From: Hepsetus odoe
Lineage: Eukaryota; Chordata; Actinopteri; Characiformes; Hepsetidae
NCBI GenBank assembly: GCA_017165825.1
Contig: CM029387.1
Location: 781,413 to 845,412, forward strand
Direction: 5' to 3'
Length of the DNA stretch: 64,000 nucleotides
The notes under the pieces were generated by a model that did no database searches, had not been told where the DNA came from, and saw only the letters and a program-made list of their open reading frames with translations. The translations under genes were made by a program, and so were the position numbers. This document shows positions 11,201 through 21,611 of this stretch, one piece after another (the first letter of the stretch is position 1; every line of letters begins with the position of its first letter).

Positions 11201-11540
11201 CCGGACAGCAGAATCCGCCGCTCGCGCTCTGCCTGCACGCGGGCGCCGTTCCCTGAGTGAACGTGTGGAGGCGGCCTCTGCACGCGGAGAACGGAGAGCC
11301 GAGCGAGGGAGCCGTGGAGGCCCACGAGTCCCCGGCGGCGTCTGCGCGCGCTCCCGCGGCCCAGTGCGGCGCGGAGGGTACGGGCGCGCGCTCGGTCCGG
11401 GGCTCTTGCTCGAGGCGCTCTCGCGCCACCGGACGCCCGTCCAGCGAGATGTTGGACAGGAAGGAGAGCGCAGCCTCGCGCCGCCGCGGGTCCGCGCGCC
11501 TGCGGGACACCTCCACCCCGGACAGCGCCGCTGCCGCCAT
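2988..11540 (-). CDS. cables1: cables1, 5' part (coding exons 1-3; continues beyond window)
   Basis: CABLES1 is an adaptor with a C-terminal cyclin-box-like domain that links Cdk kinases (Cdk2, Cdk3, Cdk5) to tyrosine kinases such as Abl and Wee1 (family knowledge). Three exons (11540..11167, 4143..4072, 3080..2988) join to 539 nt, 179 codons plus two bases. Visible family motifs are RRREAALSFLSNISLDGRPV (residues 19-38), CRGRLHTFTQG (88-98), then RRRLISQRSSLETLEDIEEN and RCRTLSGSPRPKSFKKVHFI. These match the N-terminal third of vertebrate CABLES1 in order. Every exon ends with AG of a split Arg codon, so phases agree throughout. Exons for the cyclin box are not in the window. CABLES2 is the alternative, but the gata6 neighbour favours CABLES1, since CABLES2 sits beside GATA5 in mammals. 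Confidence 0.9.
3083..3346. repeat. (GA)n microsatellite forming the cables1 exon 3 polypyrimidine tract
   Basis: 264 bp of GA with GACA, GAGGGG and GTGA interruptions. On the transcribed strand it is an uninterrupted CT-rich, AG-free tract ending two bases before exon 3. From 3083 to 3259 there is no T on the plus strand, hence no A in the transcript. Confidence 0.95.
4072..4143 (-). CDS. cables1: cables1 coding exon 2
   Basis: 72 bp between acceptor TCCCTGCAG and donor CGCAG|GTACGA. It encodes RRLISQRSSLETLEDIEENAPLR in frame after the split Arg from exon 1. The segment is nearly identical to the mammalian CABLES1 sequence as I recall it. Exon size divisible by three keeps the split-Arg phase. 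The large inverted repeat begins about 100 bp upstream in intron 1. Confidence 0.93.
4592..5625. repeat. 46-bp satellite array, about 22 copies
   Basis: Unit reads CAGTACCTCACTGATACAAT, then CAGACCCTCACAGCAATGTT, then CATCAT. Copies 1-10 are almost identical; copies near 5040-5250 and 5500-5540 carry indels. A single leftover repeat fragment follows the SINE at 5851-5875, so the SINE inserted inside the array. Confidence 0.95.
5640..5850 (-). mobile_element. tRNA-derived SINE, family A
   Basis: tRNA-like head on the minus strand with A box TGGCCTAGCAG and B box GGTTCGAATCC, followed by the TTGCCCTGAGGTAACC body and a tail matching the other copies. It lies in the left arm of the inverted repeat. 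Confidence 0.85.
6410..6640 (-). mobile_element. LINE 3' fragment (non-LTR retrotransposon C-terminus)
   Basis: Minus-strand sequence matches the LINE C-terminal stretch seen at 12.6 kb (CAGGAAAGAGGAGAAGAGGA and neighbours), with frameshifts. Lies inside cables1 intron 1. Confidence 0.65.
7838..7880. repeat. (TG)n microsatellite
   Basis: About 21 TG units in cables1 intron 1. Confidence 0.95.
8206..8242. repeat. (TG)n microsatellite
   Basis: About 18 TG units in cables1 intron 1. Confidence 0.95.
9945..10140 (+). mobile_element. tRNA-derived SINE, family A
   Basis: Mirror copy of the 5640-5850 element in the right arm. It shares private variants with it (CCCCCAGCATCAG in the head), so the two arose by duplication rather than by independent insertion. 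Confidence 0.85.
10145..10495. repeat. 46-bp satellite array, inverted and degenerate, about 8 copies
   Basis: Reverse complement of the 4.6-5.6 kb unit, with many single-base losses (for example GAGGTCTG for GAGGGTCTG). Confidence 0.93.
10900..11062. repeat. CA/TG-rich microsatellite cluster
   Basis: CA run, then TG runs with TGCATGCATG, then CA/CG runs to GCACGCGCGC, ending about 100 bp downstream of the cables1 exon 1 donor. Confidence 0.9.
11167..11540 (-). CDS. cables1: cables1 coding exon 1
   Basis: 374 bp, very CpG-rich, encoding residues 1-124 plus two bases. The start MAAAALSGVEV is chosen at 11540; the frame is open further upstream (to a Met at 11588), but that extension lacks family resemblance, and CABLES proteins begin with a short Ala-rich run. 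It contains RRREAALSFLSNISLDGRPV, the conserved N-terminal Cables motif, and ends LELQRS, equivalent to LQRS before RRRL in mammals. The donor is CCAG|GTTACC at 11166. The exon is shorter than the mammalian first exon, which carries long Ala/Pro-rich insertions. Confidence 0.9.
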
Positions 11541-11845
11541 GGAGAACCGGGACAGCGGACCAGAACCGGGCCTCCAACCGGACCTCAATTGGACCGGGCC
11601 ATCGGGCTGTCAGCGGAACGGGGGACAGAAAAACACAGCCATGTCCCTCTGTCCGTCCGTGTGTGTGTTTTCAGCACGAGGTGTGTGTGTGTGTGTGTGA
11701 AGGGGGGGTGGGTGGTTGGGGCTGGGGGGTGGTGGTGGCTAGTTGTCACGTGCGCGAAACAGGAAAACGAAACTCACCAATCAGCTTCAAGGAACGGTTT
11801 GCTCCTCCCCCATATATATATTTTTTTCACTCGCCCCGCCCACAT
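11541..11845 (-). promoter_or_regulatory. cables1 promoter region
   Basis: Directly upstream of exon 1. From distal to proximal: CCCCGCCC GC box (11834-11841), TATATATA (11813-11820), CCAAT (11777-11781), GAAAACGAAACT resembling an interferon-stimulated response element (11763-11774), GCGCGAAA resembling an E2F site (11752-11759), and E-box CACGTG (11747-11752). Then a G-rich stretch and (TG)n. The CpG-dense part begins at the exon. The TSS is not determined; the TATA-like run would place it near 11785. Confidence 0.55.
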
Positions 11846-12611
11846 TTCCTTTCTCCTCACTAGGCTGTGCCATTCCTCCAAAAAACAAATAAAAATCTAT
11901 AAACCTCAGAAAAATCTGTCAAAAAGAAATAAAACATGTAATAAAACTCTTAAAATAAATCTAAAAATAACGTTTTTATTCACCTCCCCAAAAGAAACAA
12001 AAACCAAAAAATTAACATTACAAAAAAAAGTGATGTATTTTTTCAGTTTATTTTTTTAGTTTTCTTCTTTCAGTTACAGCAAACTATAAAATCCTAATTT
12101 TGAGTGTGAATAACTATAAATAATATTTAAAAATCCACATTGTGTTTAGTTAAACTCACTGCAGATCACGTGGGCTGCTCCACAGAGCAGGATTTCTGAG
12201 TTTAGCCAGATAACTTGAACCCAAAGTCAAGCTTGTCTAATAGATAAATAGTTGAGGGGTGTTTCTATTGGACAGTGCTGGGTTTTAGGCTTAAGTGATC
12301 TGGTGAACTCAGGAATCCTGCTGAAACAGAAGTGTTTCTCTGAGTGTAGGTTTGGGATATGAAGGGGTTAAAGTTCACTGCACTGTAAGAGTCTGAGTAA
12401 GATTCTCTGCTTCACATTGGGTCAAAACGAGGAAAATACACCAAGAAAACACAAAACCTGCTGTCCTTCAGAGAAAATGAGTAAATTAGAGCGACAATAT
12501 CACTAATTTACGCTTCAAACGTGAGACTGGTAAACAAAATGACGCAATATCTGCATCAGCACACTAATCAGCGCAGTGGCGCCATCTGGTGGTCAAACGT
12601 GTCTAGTACAC

Positions 12612-12960
12612 GTTCAATATTTTTCCTCTTCTTCTTTCAGCTGCTCACGTTTGGGTTTCCATAGCGTTTCAACCGTCTCCATGTCTTCCTTCCTGTCGTC
12701 CTCTTTCACACCGTCCCCCTGCATGTCCTCTCTCACCAAATCCATAAACCTCCTCTTCGTCCTTCCTCTTCTCCTCTTTCCTGGAAGCTCCATCTTCAAC
12801 ATCCTTCTCCTGATATACTCCTCGTCTCTCCTCTGGACACGTCCAAACCAACACAGTCTCACTCCTCTCACTCTGTCTCCAAAACGTCCAACCTGAGCTG
12901 GTGTATACTCCTAGTATACTCATTTCTAATCTTGCCCATCATCATCACAATGTCACCAGC
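12612..12960 (-). pseudogene. LINE ORF2 C-terminal fragment
   Basis: Translates as VRLCWFGRVQRRDEEYIRRR then MLKMELPGKRRRGRTKRRFM, the characteristic C-terminus of a fish non-LTR retrotransposon polymerase. It is the continuation of 13216-13595, cut by a SINE. Confidence 0.8.
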
Positions 12961-12962
12961 CA

Positions 12963-13215
12963 ACAGCGGTGGCCTAGTGTTTAGGGAGTCGGCCACAGGA
13001 TCAGAAGATTGTGGGTTCAAACCCCTTACCAGTAGGTTGCCCTTAGGTACCCTTGAGTAAGGTACCGTCCCCGTCACTGCTCGCCGGGCGCTATCATAGC
13101 TGCCCCCTGCTGCACGGTGTTTGCATGGGTTAAATGCAGAGGTCCAGTTTCGTTGTGGTTCTCTGTGTGCTGTGCTGTGACCTCGCAATGATTGGAATAG
13201 TCACTTTCACTTTTT
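12963..13215 (+). mobile_element. tRNA-derived SINE, family A, inserted in a LINE
   Basis: Head GCAGCGGTGGCCTAG at the left, B box GGTTCAAACCC, and tail ending in TCACTTTCACTTTT. It separates LINE reverse-transcriptase sequence (13216-13595) from LINE C-terminal sequence (12612-12960). Confidence 0.85.
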
Positions 13216-13595
13216 TAAACATCAACATCCACGTGGACTCCTCTCTAACCTCGTCCATCAACCTGCCCATTACCATGGCAAACAGAAGAGGTTCAGCGCT
13301 GATCCTTGATGTAATCTCACCTTTACTTTAAATGCATTCATCACTCCCACTGCAGATCTCACCACTGTTACACTCCCCTCATACGTATCCTGAACTACTC
13401 TCACATACTTCTCTGCCACTCCTGACTTCCTCATACAAAACCACAACTCCTCTCCAGGCACCCTGTCATATGCTTTCTCCAAGTCCACAAATTCACAATG
13501 CAGCTCCTTCTGACCTTCCTGTACTTCTCCATCAACACCCTCAGAGCACACATTTGTCTGTGGTGCTCCATACTGCTGTTCACTGATTATCTCTT
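13216..13595 (-). pseudogene. LINE reverse-transcriptase fragment
   Basis: Contains reverse-transcriptase motif A in FVDLEKAYDRVPGEELWF and the LHQGSAL motif. The YADD/FADD catalytic box is lost, and the frame is interrupted by a SINE and deletions, so it is inactive. Confidence 0.85.
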
Positions 13596-13599
13596 CTTT

Positions 13600-13945
13600 T
13601 CTTAACCTGCTTCCACTACCATTTTAAAGGGCTAAAATCATTGTGAGGGCTAAAATCAAAATCATTAAAAACTCTTCTGTAATGAGTTTGGTGTAGTATG
13701 TGATCATGAATGTTTCCAGATATTCCATTCCCAACCTGTCAATGCGGGCGGTGTTCACTAAGCTGGAAAATTAGCCATTTTAAATGGATTTAAATGCAGT
13801 TTTGCTTCGACCTATCGCACTGAATAAGAGTTATATTCTAAAATAAATAACCTTTTAATTAAAAAAAAAATTTAAGCTGTAAAAATAGGTTTGGGAATGT
13901 AAAACCACACATAACCTCATATATAATTTACATTATATATATGAA
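13600..13945. other. intergenic, nothing recognised
   Basis: AT-rich, no open frame or repeat match seen. Confidence 0.4.
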
Positions 13946-13947
13946 AG

Positions 13948-14166
13948 TGACTTCGCTTCTCATTGTGAAATGCAGCTCAACACAGCACAACCAAATTCAA
14001 CCTCTGCGTTTCACCCACACACACACGTGCAGCAGGGGGCAGCTATTGAAAGCGCCCAGGGAGCAGTGATGGGGACAGTACCTTGCTCAGGCATACCTCA
14101 GGGCAACCTACTGGTGCAATCTTCCGATCCGGGGCAACTCCCTCACCACTAGGACACCACTGCCCC
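13948..14166 (-). mobile_element. tRNA-derived SINE, family A
   Basis: Tail GAAAGTGACT at the left and head ...GGACACCACTGCCCC at the right, abutting a 60-bp (TA)n array. Confidence 0.8.

Positions 14167-14227
<61 letters not shown>
14167..14227. repeat. (TA)n microsatellite
   Basis: About 30 TA units at the head end of a SINE. Confidence 0.95.
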
Positions 14228-14229
<2 letters not shown>

Positions 14230-14230
<1 letters not shown>

Positions 14231-16095
14231 ACTATTCATTGCCTTCTAAGCAGGACAAGTTAACAATCATAAAGAGCTCATTAATGACAGCGCTGCGTTG
14301 ACCGTCCACACGATGGCGCAGTAAACCACGACTTGATTTGAAGTCGTTGTTCTGTGGACTGAGATTGTAAAACCCTAAACCAGTCATAAAGCTATTGGGA
14401 TAATTAGGTAAACAGGAAAAGATCAAGACAAAGTTTTAGTTTTGTTTATTTGAATAATAACATCAGTTTTCGGGTTCAGTAAACTTGCTCGGGTACGGAG
14501 TAATGACTGACCTCCCTGACCTCAGAACAGGCCTTAACTGTTTTTGTTTTCGTGTGAAAGAATGTTGTCCGGAGCTGATTAATGGCACCGTATCTCACCC
14601 TCTGGTTTATGTATAGATGTTAAACGTCTGATGGGCCTGAGTGTTGGTTTCGGCAGGACCGGCTGTGTGTCAGAGTCAGAGAGCGAGCTGGAACCAAATG
14701 AAGTGCCAAAAACTGCTGCGTTCTCATTGCAGAGACCGGATCCTGTTTGATATACAGACTGCACTCACACCTGCGCGTATCAGTCCACATTGGTTGCCAC
14801 AGCAACCACACAGGTATGAAAATGACCTGAGCTGAGTGTTGCTTGTCAGTAAGTTCTGTTTGTCTCCTGTAAAAAAAGAAATCTTCCTGAAGAGTTTACA
14901 CACTCAAATCATTTTGGGTTTTTGATTCTTCAGTCGTATGAAGTCCAGTGATTGTGACGTTTTCTCGTTTTTTTTAATAAAAATGCACGTTCAGTAGATA
15001 CAAAGCGTGTTTAGAATTTATTGTTTGTGATGTCACAAAAAACAGCACATACTCTAAATATGCCCGTGAGTGAGGGCAGCCAATCGGAACACAGGTCATT
15101 TACATATCTCATTTACATATAAGGCACATCCACAGCCTGTTTAATTCTGCTTAAATCTGCTAAATGGCGTAAATGAAAATGTCTGCTACGGGCGCTTGAC
15201 TCTGGAAGAGGGTGAGTGTTTAGCGTCCTGTAGGAGAGCCTTTATTTATAGACACCTCCTCATATCCCATGCTGAACGGTACATCGGCCTCACACCCATG
15301 AAGTCATCGGACTTTTGAGGACACGCATGGACCCTAAATAGGGTTTATTTTAAGTCTGCGCTCAATCCTCTTCCGTTTAGACCTGCGGTCTAGCTGACTC
15401 CGAGCTGAAGCACCAAAACATGAGTAAAATCTCCACACGTGGGTGGCCCTGTGGCCCTGTGGCCCTGTGGCCCTGTGGCTCTGTGATGTGGCGCAAATTC
15501 TTCCACACTGATAACCTTCGTCGGTCGAAAGCACCGAGGTCAATGACGTTATTTTAACAGGGTGAGTCATCTGTGCTCAGTTAAGGACATGCGGAGACTG
15601 GGAGCAGGGTGTTATTGCCATAAGAGGTTTGAGAAGTGGTTTATTATTTGTTTCCTCGCTTTGCTTTTCCTTCGCTTTCACTTTCCTTATGGCAGTGTTC
15701 TGTGGAAATCAGTGTCTCTTATCTCGTATCTCTGAAAAAAGTGACACTTCGGTGGAAACCCCTGTTAGAATACCTCGCCCCATTAGCCAAGGCAAACAGA
15801 GCAGCGGGCCTGCCTAATATAGCATTCATACTGGCACTGCAATGCTGGTAAAAATATGCAAATGAGATGCAAATCAACCTTTGGCCAATTATCCCCTGGT
15901 GCAACATAACTCATAATGCCCCCTGGAGGCTGGGAGAGCAGTGACGGTCTGTTACTCGAGCATGTTTCTTCCTTTCTCGCGTCAGCCGTGCATGATTTTT
16001 TCTGTTTGTTTATTTGTTAACTGTCCCTTTTCATCATTAAAGCTGAATTTCTGCATAATTAAGTGGTTAAAATGGGTGAGTTGGGTGTGGAAAGC
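14230..16095. other. intergenic, little recognised
   Basis: An 8-bp GTGGCCCT repeat (15444-15480), and at 15020-15160 a possible MITE with TTTGTGATGTCACAAA. No gene. Confidence 0.4.
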
Positions 16096-16099
16096 CCCC

Positions 16100-16985
16100 C
16101 TCAGGAGGGTCAGAACAGTTCTCAGTGTTAGTGAAAGGAACCAGAAGTCTGAATGTCTTGATGGTGGTGCAGACGCTGTCTGATGTCTGAGATGTTGTTC
16201 TAGTTTGGAGAAGATTTTGGACTAAAACCGAACCCCTTCATGATGGAAGGACACAAAGACAAGTGATTTAGTTCAGATGGACTATTTTACCACCAAGCCC
16301 ATGACTTCATTCGCCCCTGATTTTTGCCCTGAGAATTTTGAAAAATCAGGCCTGATGGTGGTTTGTGCCTCTCGCTGGAAGCTTGACCTGCAGACGGTTA
16401 TTTTATTACTTCCTTAGTCCATTAATAAACTGTAATAGTGCTGCGTTGTACACATTTTAACCCAACCGCTCAACAATGAAGCGCTGAACCTGCGGATCCT
16501 TCGGCCGCATGAACCCGGGCCGCCCATGGGCCCGAGGCTTCAGCCCGTCTGCCTGAAACACGGCTCTTCCTGTGTTTGTGTAGGGCTTCCTATTCTTCAA
16601 GTGTTTTGGCACCTTATTGTGTGAGGCATGATCCACAATAACACACTGATCTGGGGGAGGGACGTGTCTGGGGAATAATAAAACACCATTTTAGGCCTCA
16701 GTGTAGGCCTGTTATGGTGCTGCTGGGACTCTGAATGCTTTCTGGTGCTTGTCTAATAAAAAGCCACTTGAAAGTGAAAGTGAAAGCAAAAGTAACGCAG
16801 ATTATGATGATGGTAAAATAAAATCGCTGCACCATGAACGGGTTCGGTTTTTTTGTCCAAAATCTTCTCCAGACTAAAACGTCTCAGACATCAGACAGCG
16901 TCTCCACCACCAGTTCAGGAAGTCTGGTTCCATTCACTTTCATTCACCAAAACTGGGAACAGCTACACCAAATCATCCAATGAAT
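16100..16985. mobile_element. foldback-type DNA element with about 145-bp inverted ends
   Basis: Left arm 16100-16245 and right arm 16835-16985 are reverse complements at roughly 75-80% (shared GACGCTGTCTGATGTCTGAG and GGAGAAGATTTTGGAC). The arms are related to the 17210-17598 element. Confidence 0.65.
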
Positions 16986-17114
16986 TATGAGATGAAATTC
17001 ATGTTAAAGAATTGATCATTTTCTCATGAATAAAGCACACCAGCACGGTTATGTCAATACACTACAGAAATAGTGTGGCTGTAGTATATTTTATGTAGAT
17101 GTAAAAAATTCAGT

Positions 17115-17209
17115 TCGACCAACCGGGAGGTGGTTAGAGAAGGATGCAAGCACAGAGACCCCAGGATCTGAGGGTTGTGGGTTCAAATCCCAAACCAGTA
17201 GGTTGCTCT
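17115..17209 (+). mobile_element. family A SINE, 5' fragment
   Basis: Head with TGTGGGTTCAAATCCC and CCAGTAGGTTGCTCTG. It is broken off at 17210 by the foldback element; the missing part appears to resume at about 17600. Confidence 0.6.
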
Positions 17210-17598
17210 GAACCCAGTCTATCTATCTCTCTCTCGCTTCACTTAAAGGGCAACTTCACTGATTTAACCATAAGGAAGTGTTTACCGTACTATAAACAAA
17301 ACCGTCAGAATAGGTGTGGTTCCCAGTGTTGGTGAATGGAACCAGACATCTGAATGTCCCTCACAGACATGGTGGTGGATTCCCCTGATGCTTGAGATGT
17401 TGTTTTAGCAGAGCTTGGAGAGGATTTTGGACTAAAACTAAACCCAGTAATGGTGGAGGGATCAATAGAGGAGTGATTTGGTTCAGGCCATCATCACCTT
17501 CCCACAGAAACAATCAGAGACACTGGAGCATCACTAATGGAAATGAAATGCACAGATCTGGGACATCTGGTTCCATTGAGCACCACATTAGAAGAAAT
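17210..17598 (+). mobile_element. 389-bp element, near-identical inverted partner at 24.8 kb
   Basis: Differs from the reverse complement of 24808-25196 at only about three positions (AGATCTGGG/AGATTTGGG, GACATCTGG/GACTTCTGG, ACATTAG/ACGTTAG). It sits inside a broken family A SINE. Confidence 0.85.
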
Positions 17599-17668
17599 GT
17601 GCAAGCTACCGTCCCCATCACTGCTCCCTGGGCACTTTAAATATGAAATAGTCACTTTCACTTAAAAG
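17599..17668 (+). mobile_element. family A SINE, 3' fragment after the inserted element
   Basis: CTACCGTCCCCATCACTGCT then TAGTCACTTTCACTT continues the SINE body interrupted at 17210, implying the 389-bp element jumped into a pre-existing SINE. Confidence 0.6.
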
Positions 17669-17924
17669 TAATGTAAAAACCATGATCAAAACAATTAAAG
17701 CTTAAGTCCTTACTCAGATGATGGTTCCCGAAACACAGAAAGCGCAATGGAGATACAACGGCCCGATAAAGACTAACACGGACACAAGGGTACATGTAAC
17801 ACCACTAAGCACACGTCACCTGGAAATGTGTGGAGTTTTAAATTAAAACATACCTGGGAGCGGGCCGGACATTGACAGGGCATAAACAAAAGCACATGGT
17901 GAGCATAAGTCAAAAATGAAAGTC

Positions 17925-18070
17925 ACTTGTGATTGTGGACACAGCCCTCCGCAAAATGATTCCTCTGAATTTAACCCAAAATTATAGTGCAGCAGTGGCA
18001 TGGAGAAGTGTTGGGGACGGTACCTTGTTCCTGGTTCAGGACTCGAGCCCACAAGCTTCTGATTAAGGTC
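17925..18070 (-). mobile_element. family A SINE, degraded
   Basis: GAAAGTCACTTGTGATTGTG tail, GCAGCAGTGGCA and GGACGGTACCTTG body remain; the head is partial. Confidence 0.55.
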
Positions 18071-18177
18071 CACCTTAAGTTCCAGATTTTTCTATTACTA
18101 TAATCAATAATATACAATATACACTAATATACAATAATATACAGTTGTATACAACTAATATACAATAATCACTGAAG

Positions 18178-18450
18178 GGCAGCGGTGGCCTAGCGGTTCG
18201 GGCGTTAGCCGCATGATCGGAGGATCGGAGGTTCAAACCCCTTCCCAGTAGGTTGCCCTGAGGTACCCTTGAGCAAGGTACCGTCCCTCTCACTGCTCCC
18301 CGGGCGCTTTCAATAGCTGCCCACTGCTGCACGGGTTTGAGTGTGCATGGGTTAAATGCAGAGGTCCAATTTCGTTGTGGTTCATGTGTGCTGTGCCATG
18401 ACCTCGCAATGACAAGGGTTGTCACTTTCGCTTTCACTTTTTTCACTTTC
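18178..18450 (+). mobile_element. tRNA-derived SINE, family A, young copy
   Basis: Full head-to-tail copy. It is nearly identical to 26159-26428, sharing GTTAGCCGCATGATCGGAGG and GTGTGCATGGGT, so both belong to a recently active subfamily. Confidence 0.9.
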
Positions 18451-18556
18451 AATATTAAGTAATTTAGCTATTATCTATATCATTACCTATATTATTAATT
18501 ATTATCTATATTATTATTGTGATCTATATTATTTATTATTATTCGAACTGTGTATG

Positions 18557-18735
18557 ACAGGGGAGGGCAACTCCAGTCCTGGCGGGACAGTATCTTGCAC
18601 AGTTTGCTTCACCTGCTTCAGCTCACCTAATCAGCAGGTTAAAGGAGTGTGTCTGAGGAGGTAAACTGTGCAGGACACTGGGCCACCAGGACTGCAGCAG
18701 GTCCCTTGGTCTAGTCCCCAACCACTACCCCAAAA
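18557..18735. mobile_element. hAT-like element related to 46554-46720
   Basis: Starts CAGGGGAGGGCAACTCCAGT and contains the same CACCTGCTTCAGCTCACCTA-type interior. The right terminus has decayed to CCAGGACTGC. Confidence 0.6.
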
Positions 18736-18887
18736 ATCAGCCCAAAAATATGGCCAGCCTGCTGAGTGACTACATGACTGATGACCAAGAACTAAGCACG
18801 ACTGCTCCTCGCCTCGCTGTCTGCTGTGGTCAAGAGGCCAGAGGTGAGGCCAACCACTGGTGACCATGGTGGGGTTAGGGAGTATGT

Positions 18888-18946
18888 GCGTGTGTGCGTG
18901 TGCGTGTGTGTGTGCGTGTGTATGTGTGTGTGTGTGTGTGTGTGTT
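18888..18946. repeat. (TG)n with GCGTG interruptions
   Basis: GTGTGCGTGTGCGTG then a pure TG run. Confidence 0.9.
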
Positions 18947-19534
18947 GTGAGGAGGTCATCCCTCAGGATTGATGAGGGTGTTACTGTTGAGGAAGCCCAC
19001 AGTCAGCCCACCCGTGGACCCGTGGCAGCCCCACATCAAACGGGCCAGCGCTGCTGTGATGTATGACGCCGGCCTCATCGCTCCTCTCAGGACGGGTCCA
19101 TCAGGGGATTTATCTCTGCAGAAGATGAAAGCGGTGGGAGAGGCGGCTGCCAAACGAAGGCTCGGGGGGGCAGATCATGCAGGTCAGTCCAGGCCCTCAG
19201 ACCACTGAGATTTATAGAGACTTATGTCCCCTCAGCTGGAGCTGAGAGTTTCATAATGAAGAAAAACACGAGAATGTCCCTGCAAGCATCATAATCAAGC
19301 GTCCAGAACAGGCCAAGTAGTTCAATTACTTCATACAGTTACAATTAGGTGGATAAACATCAACAACAACAAAAAAAACAGTCACCTGACACATGCTTCT
19401 GGTCCATTAGATTGCATTCAATTATAATTTATAAATTAAGTTTAATTGCAAATCTGTTTTATGTTTCAACATCTTAATTAAAACAGATTAAAATGAGTTA
19501 ATTATCCATTTTATTTGATATTCCCATTTAATAG

Positions 19535-20270
19535 TTATGTAGGAATGTACTGAGAGTGTAAAGTAAAAAGTACAGGAATGTACTGAGAGTGTAAAGTAAA
19601 AAGTACAGGAATGTACTGAGAGTGTAAAGTAAAAGTACAGGAATGTACTGAGAGTATAAAGTAAAAGTACAAGAAATGTAGTGAGAGTGTAAAGTAAAAG
19701 TACAGGAGTGTACTGAGAGTGTAAAGTGAGACGTGTCTCCTCTGAAGGACGTCTGGAGCGTCTGTCTGTGCTGAAAGTGAACTGAATCTCACTCCATATT
19801 AATAGAATTAAAGACTATTAAAGCCTCGAACTTCAACTCCAATAAAAACAATCTACTGAAAATAATCCACATGAACTTCACCGCTTCACTTTCATCACCG
19901 TCTCTACTAGTTCTCCATCACGGACACACACTCCACACACCCTGAACTCCACCGTCCACTCTCCCTGTCCTCTCTCTCACTCTCCTTCACTCTGTCCTGC
20001 ACCGATGGACACTCAGAGGGACGTCTCTTCTGTGTTTGTGTCCATTTAGTCTGAGACGGTCTGGATGGTGGGACGGTGATGGAGGATGAAATAATGGACG
20101 ATCAGCTCAGACTCAGACTAAAGGAAAGCGTCTGAAGATGGAAGGAGGAGAAAGGACAGGTGTCTGGGGGGGAAATGTAGGGAGGAAGAGGAAAGTCTTT
20201 AGAAAAGGACTCACATAAAGTACAGATAAGTTAAGTATCTGTGCTTCATTACTTCCCAGCACTGCTGATC
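19535..20270. mobile_element. repeat element with internal 33-bp minisatellite
   Basis: Array of about 6 units (19543-19730) followed by a 280-bp unique-looking tail and an end CATTACTTCCCAGCACTG. The tail to 20004 is shared almost base for base with 37089-37374. Confidence 0.7.
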
Positions 20271-21600
20271 TGACATGGAGGACGCCCGCGTGTCTAATCA
20301 GGCCGATCCAACTCTAGGTTTTTCATTAAGGCAGAAAAAACAGATTATGAAAATCATTTCTCCAACTCCTCCTCTCCAGTTTCTCCCTCCGTCTCGTGGG
20401 TGAGTTAAGAATAGAAGGACATTATGCTAATGTTGCAAGTGTGGTGATTTATCACCGTGCATATGAGCAAATCGTTCTGGCAGCGCGTACCAGTCATCTT
20501 GAAGAGTTCCAGGTTTCTATAGCCTACGAGAAACATTATTGCAACGTAAAAAAATGTTGAACATGCACAAAAAAAAAAAAACGGGCCAAAGGGAAGGAGA
20601 AGGGAGAACAGACCAGAGTCTGACCTGGGATTGCCTTAATGATCATTTTTCTCCGTGATAAACGGCACAAGTCATTGTTTCAGTTCGGCCACGTTTAAAA
20701 ACAACACAGCCCAGTTTTCAGTGTCATCAAGAGCTTCGATAAAATCTACCCCAGTTCCTCTCGCTTACCGCATCTAATGGTATCACGGCCTCGTGTTCGG
20801 GCAATCATGTACACATTACCAAGCTGTGCAGCCAGCTAGTGAGGTCACATTACAGTTATTTAGTGCTCCTTCATGAATGCGACGTTTTCCTGGCGTGAAG
20901 CGGGATTCCTCACAAATGAGTAAATCAAGTGTTGGCAACAGTAGAACGTTCTTCTCAGGGCTTTCAAAATGAGCTTTAATCGCAATTGAAATCCGTGATG
21001 AACCTGCAATTTGCAAATAATTACATGTGCAGCAGGTACCGAACCTTGGGCCCCGGTGGGTGTCGCACAAAAGCAGGAGGAGCTGCATTCAGACCCACTC
21101 TTAGGCCTTCTGGGACTCATCTGCAGCAATTTTACACTCTCACGTTTGAATGTTAATGTTAAACGTTCACACAAAAAAGCCATGTTTACCTTCCTTCTCT
21201 TGCGTGGAGAGAAGAAAACCGAGATAACATACTTGGCAGTCTAGCTCAGAATAAAAACACTCATTCGTACTCGTTTGGGGAGATGGGTGGAGGGAGTTGT
21301 GGCACTGGAGTTGGCACCAATCATCTCTGCACTGCATTTGCTCTCGATGGACCGATGGAAAAAGGGTTTCAAAAATGGGAGTTCACAGAAATTCATCCCT
21401 GAAATGAGGAGCATTTTTTCAGTCGCACTTTATTATTGTGTTGAACTGTGAGGCGGGTCTTTGCTCTTAAGACAGTAACAAGTACGTAAGACAGTCAAGA
21501 AGTCCTTTCAGGGACGATGAGGAAACATGCTAAATAAAATGAAAACATTCACCTGGGACGTCCTGTACAGATCCTCACCGGGGACATCCTTTCTTAATTA
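20271..21600. other. intergenic, nothing recognised
   Basis: Mixed-composition single-copy sequence; 20816-21190 is non-repetitive and could be regulatory, but no motif supports a call. Confidence 0.35.
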
Positions 21601-21611
21601 AATGAATTTAA

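Noticed and set aside
11257..12059. Plus-strand open frames of 147 and 264 codons over the CpG-rich block
   Set aside because: Antisense shadows of cables1 exon 1; the minus strand carries the family motifs and correct donor.
13270..13551. Possible host gene with DLEKAYDRVP
   Set aside because: It is reverse-transcriptase sequence of a dead LINE.
17392..17640. Shared 60-70-codon frame at 17.4 and 24.8 kb
   Set aside because: Identical because the 389-bp element is duplicated; no start context or domain, and the end differs with flanking sequence.
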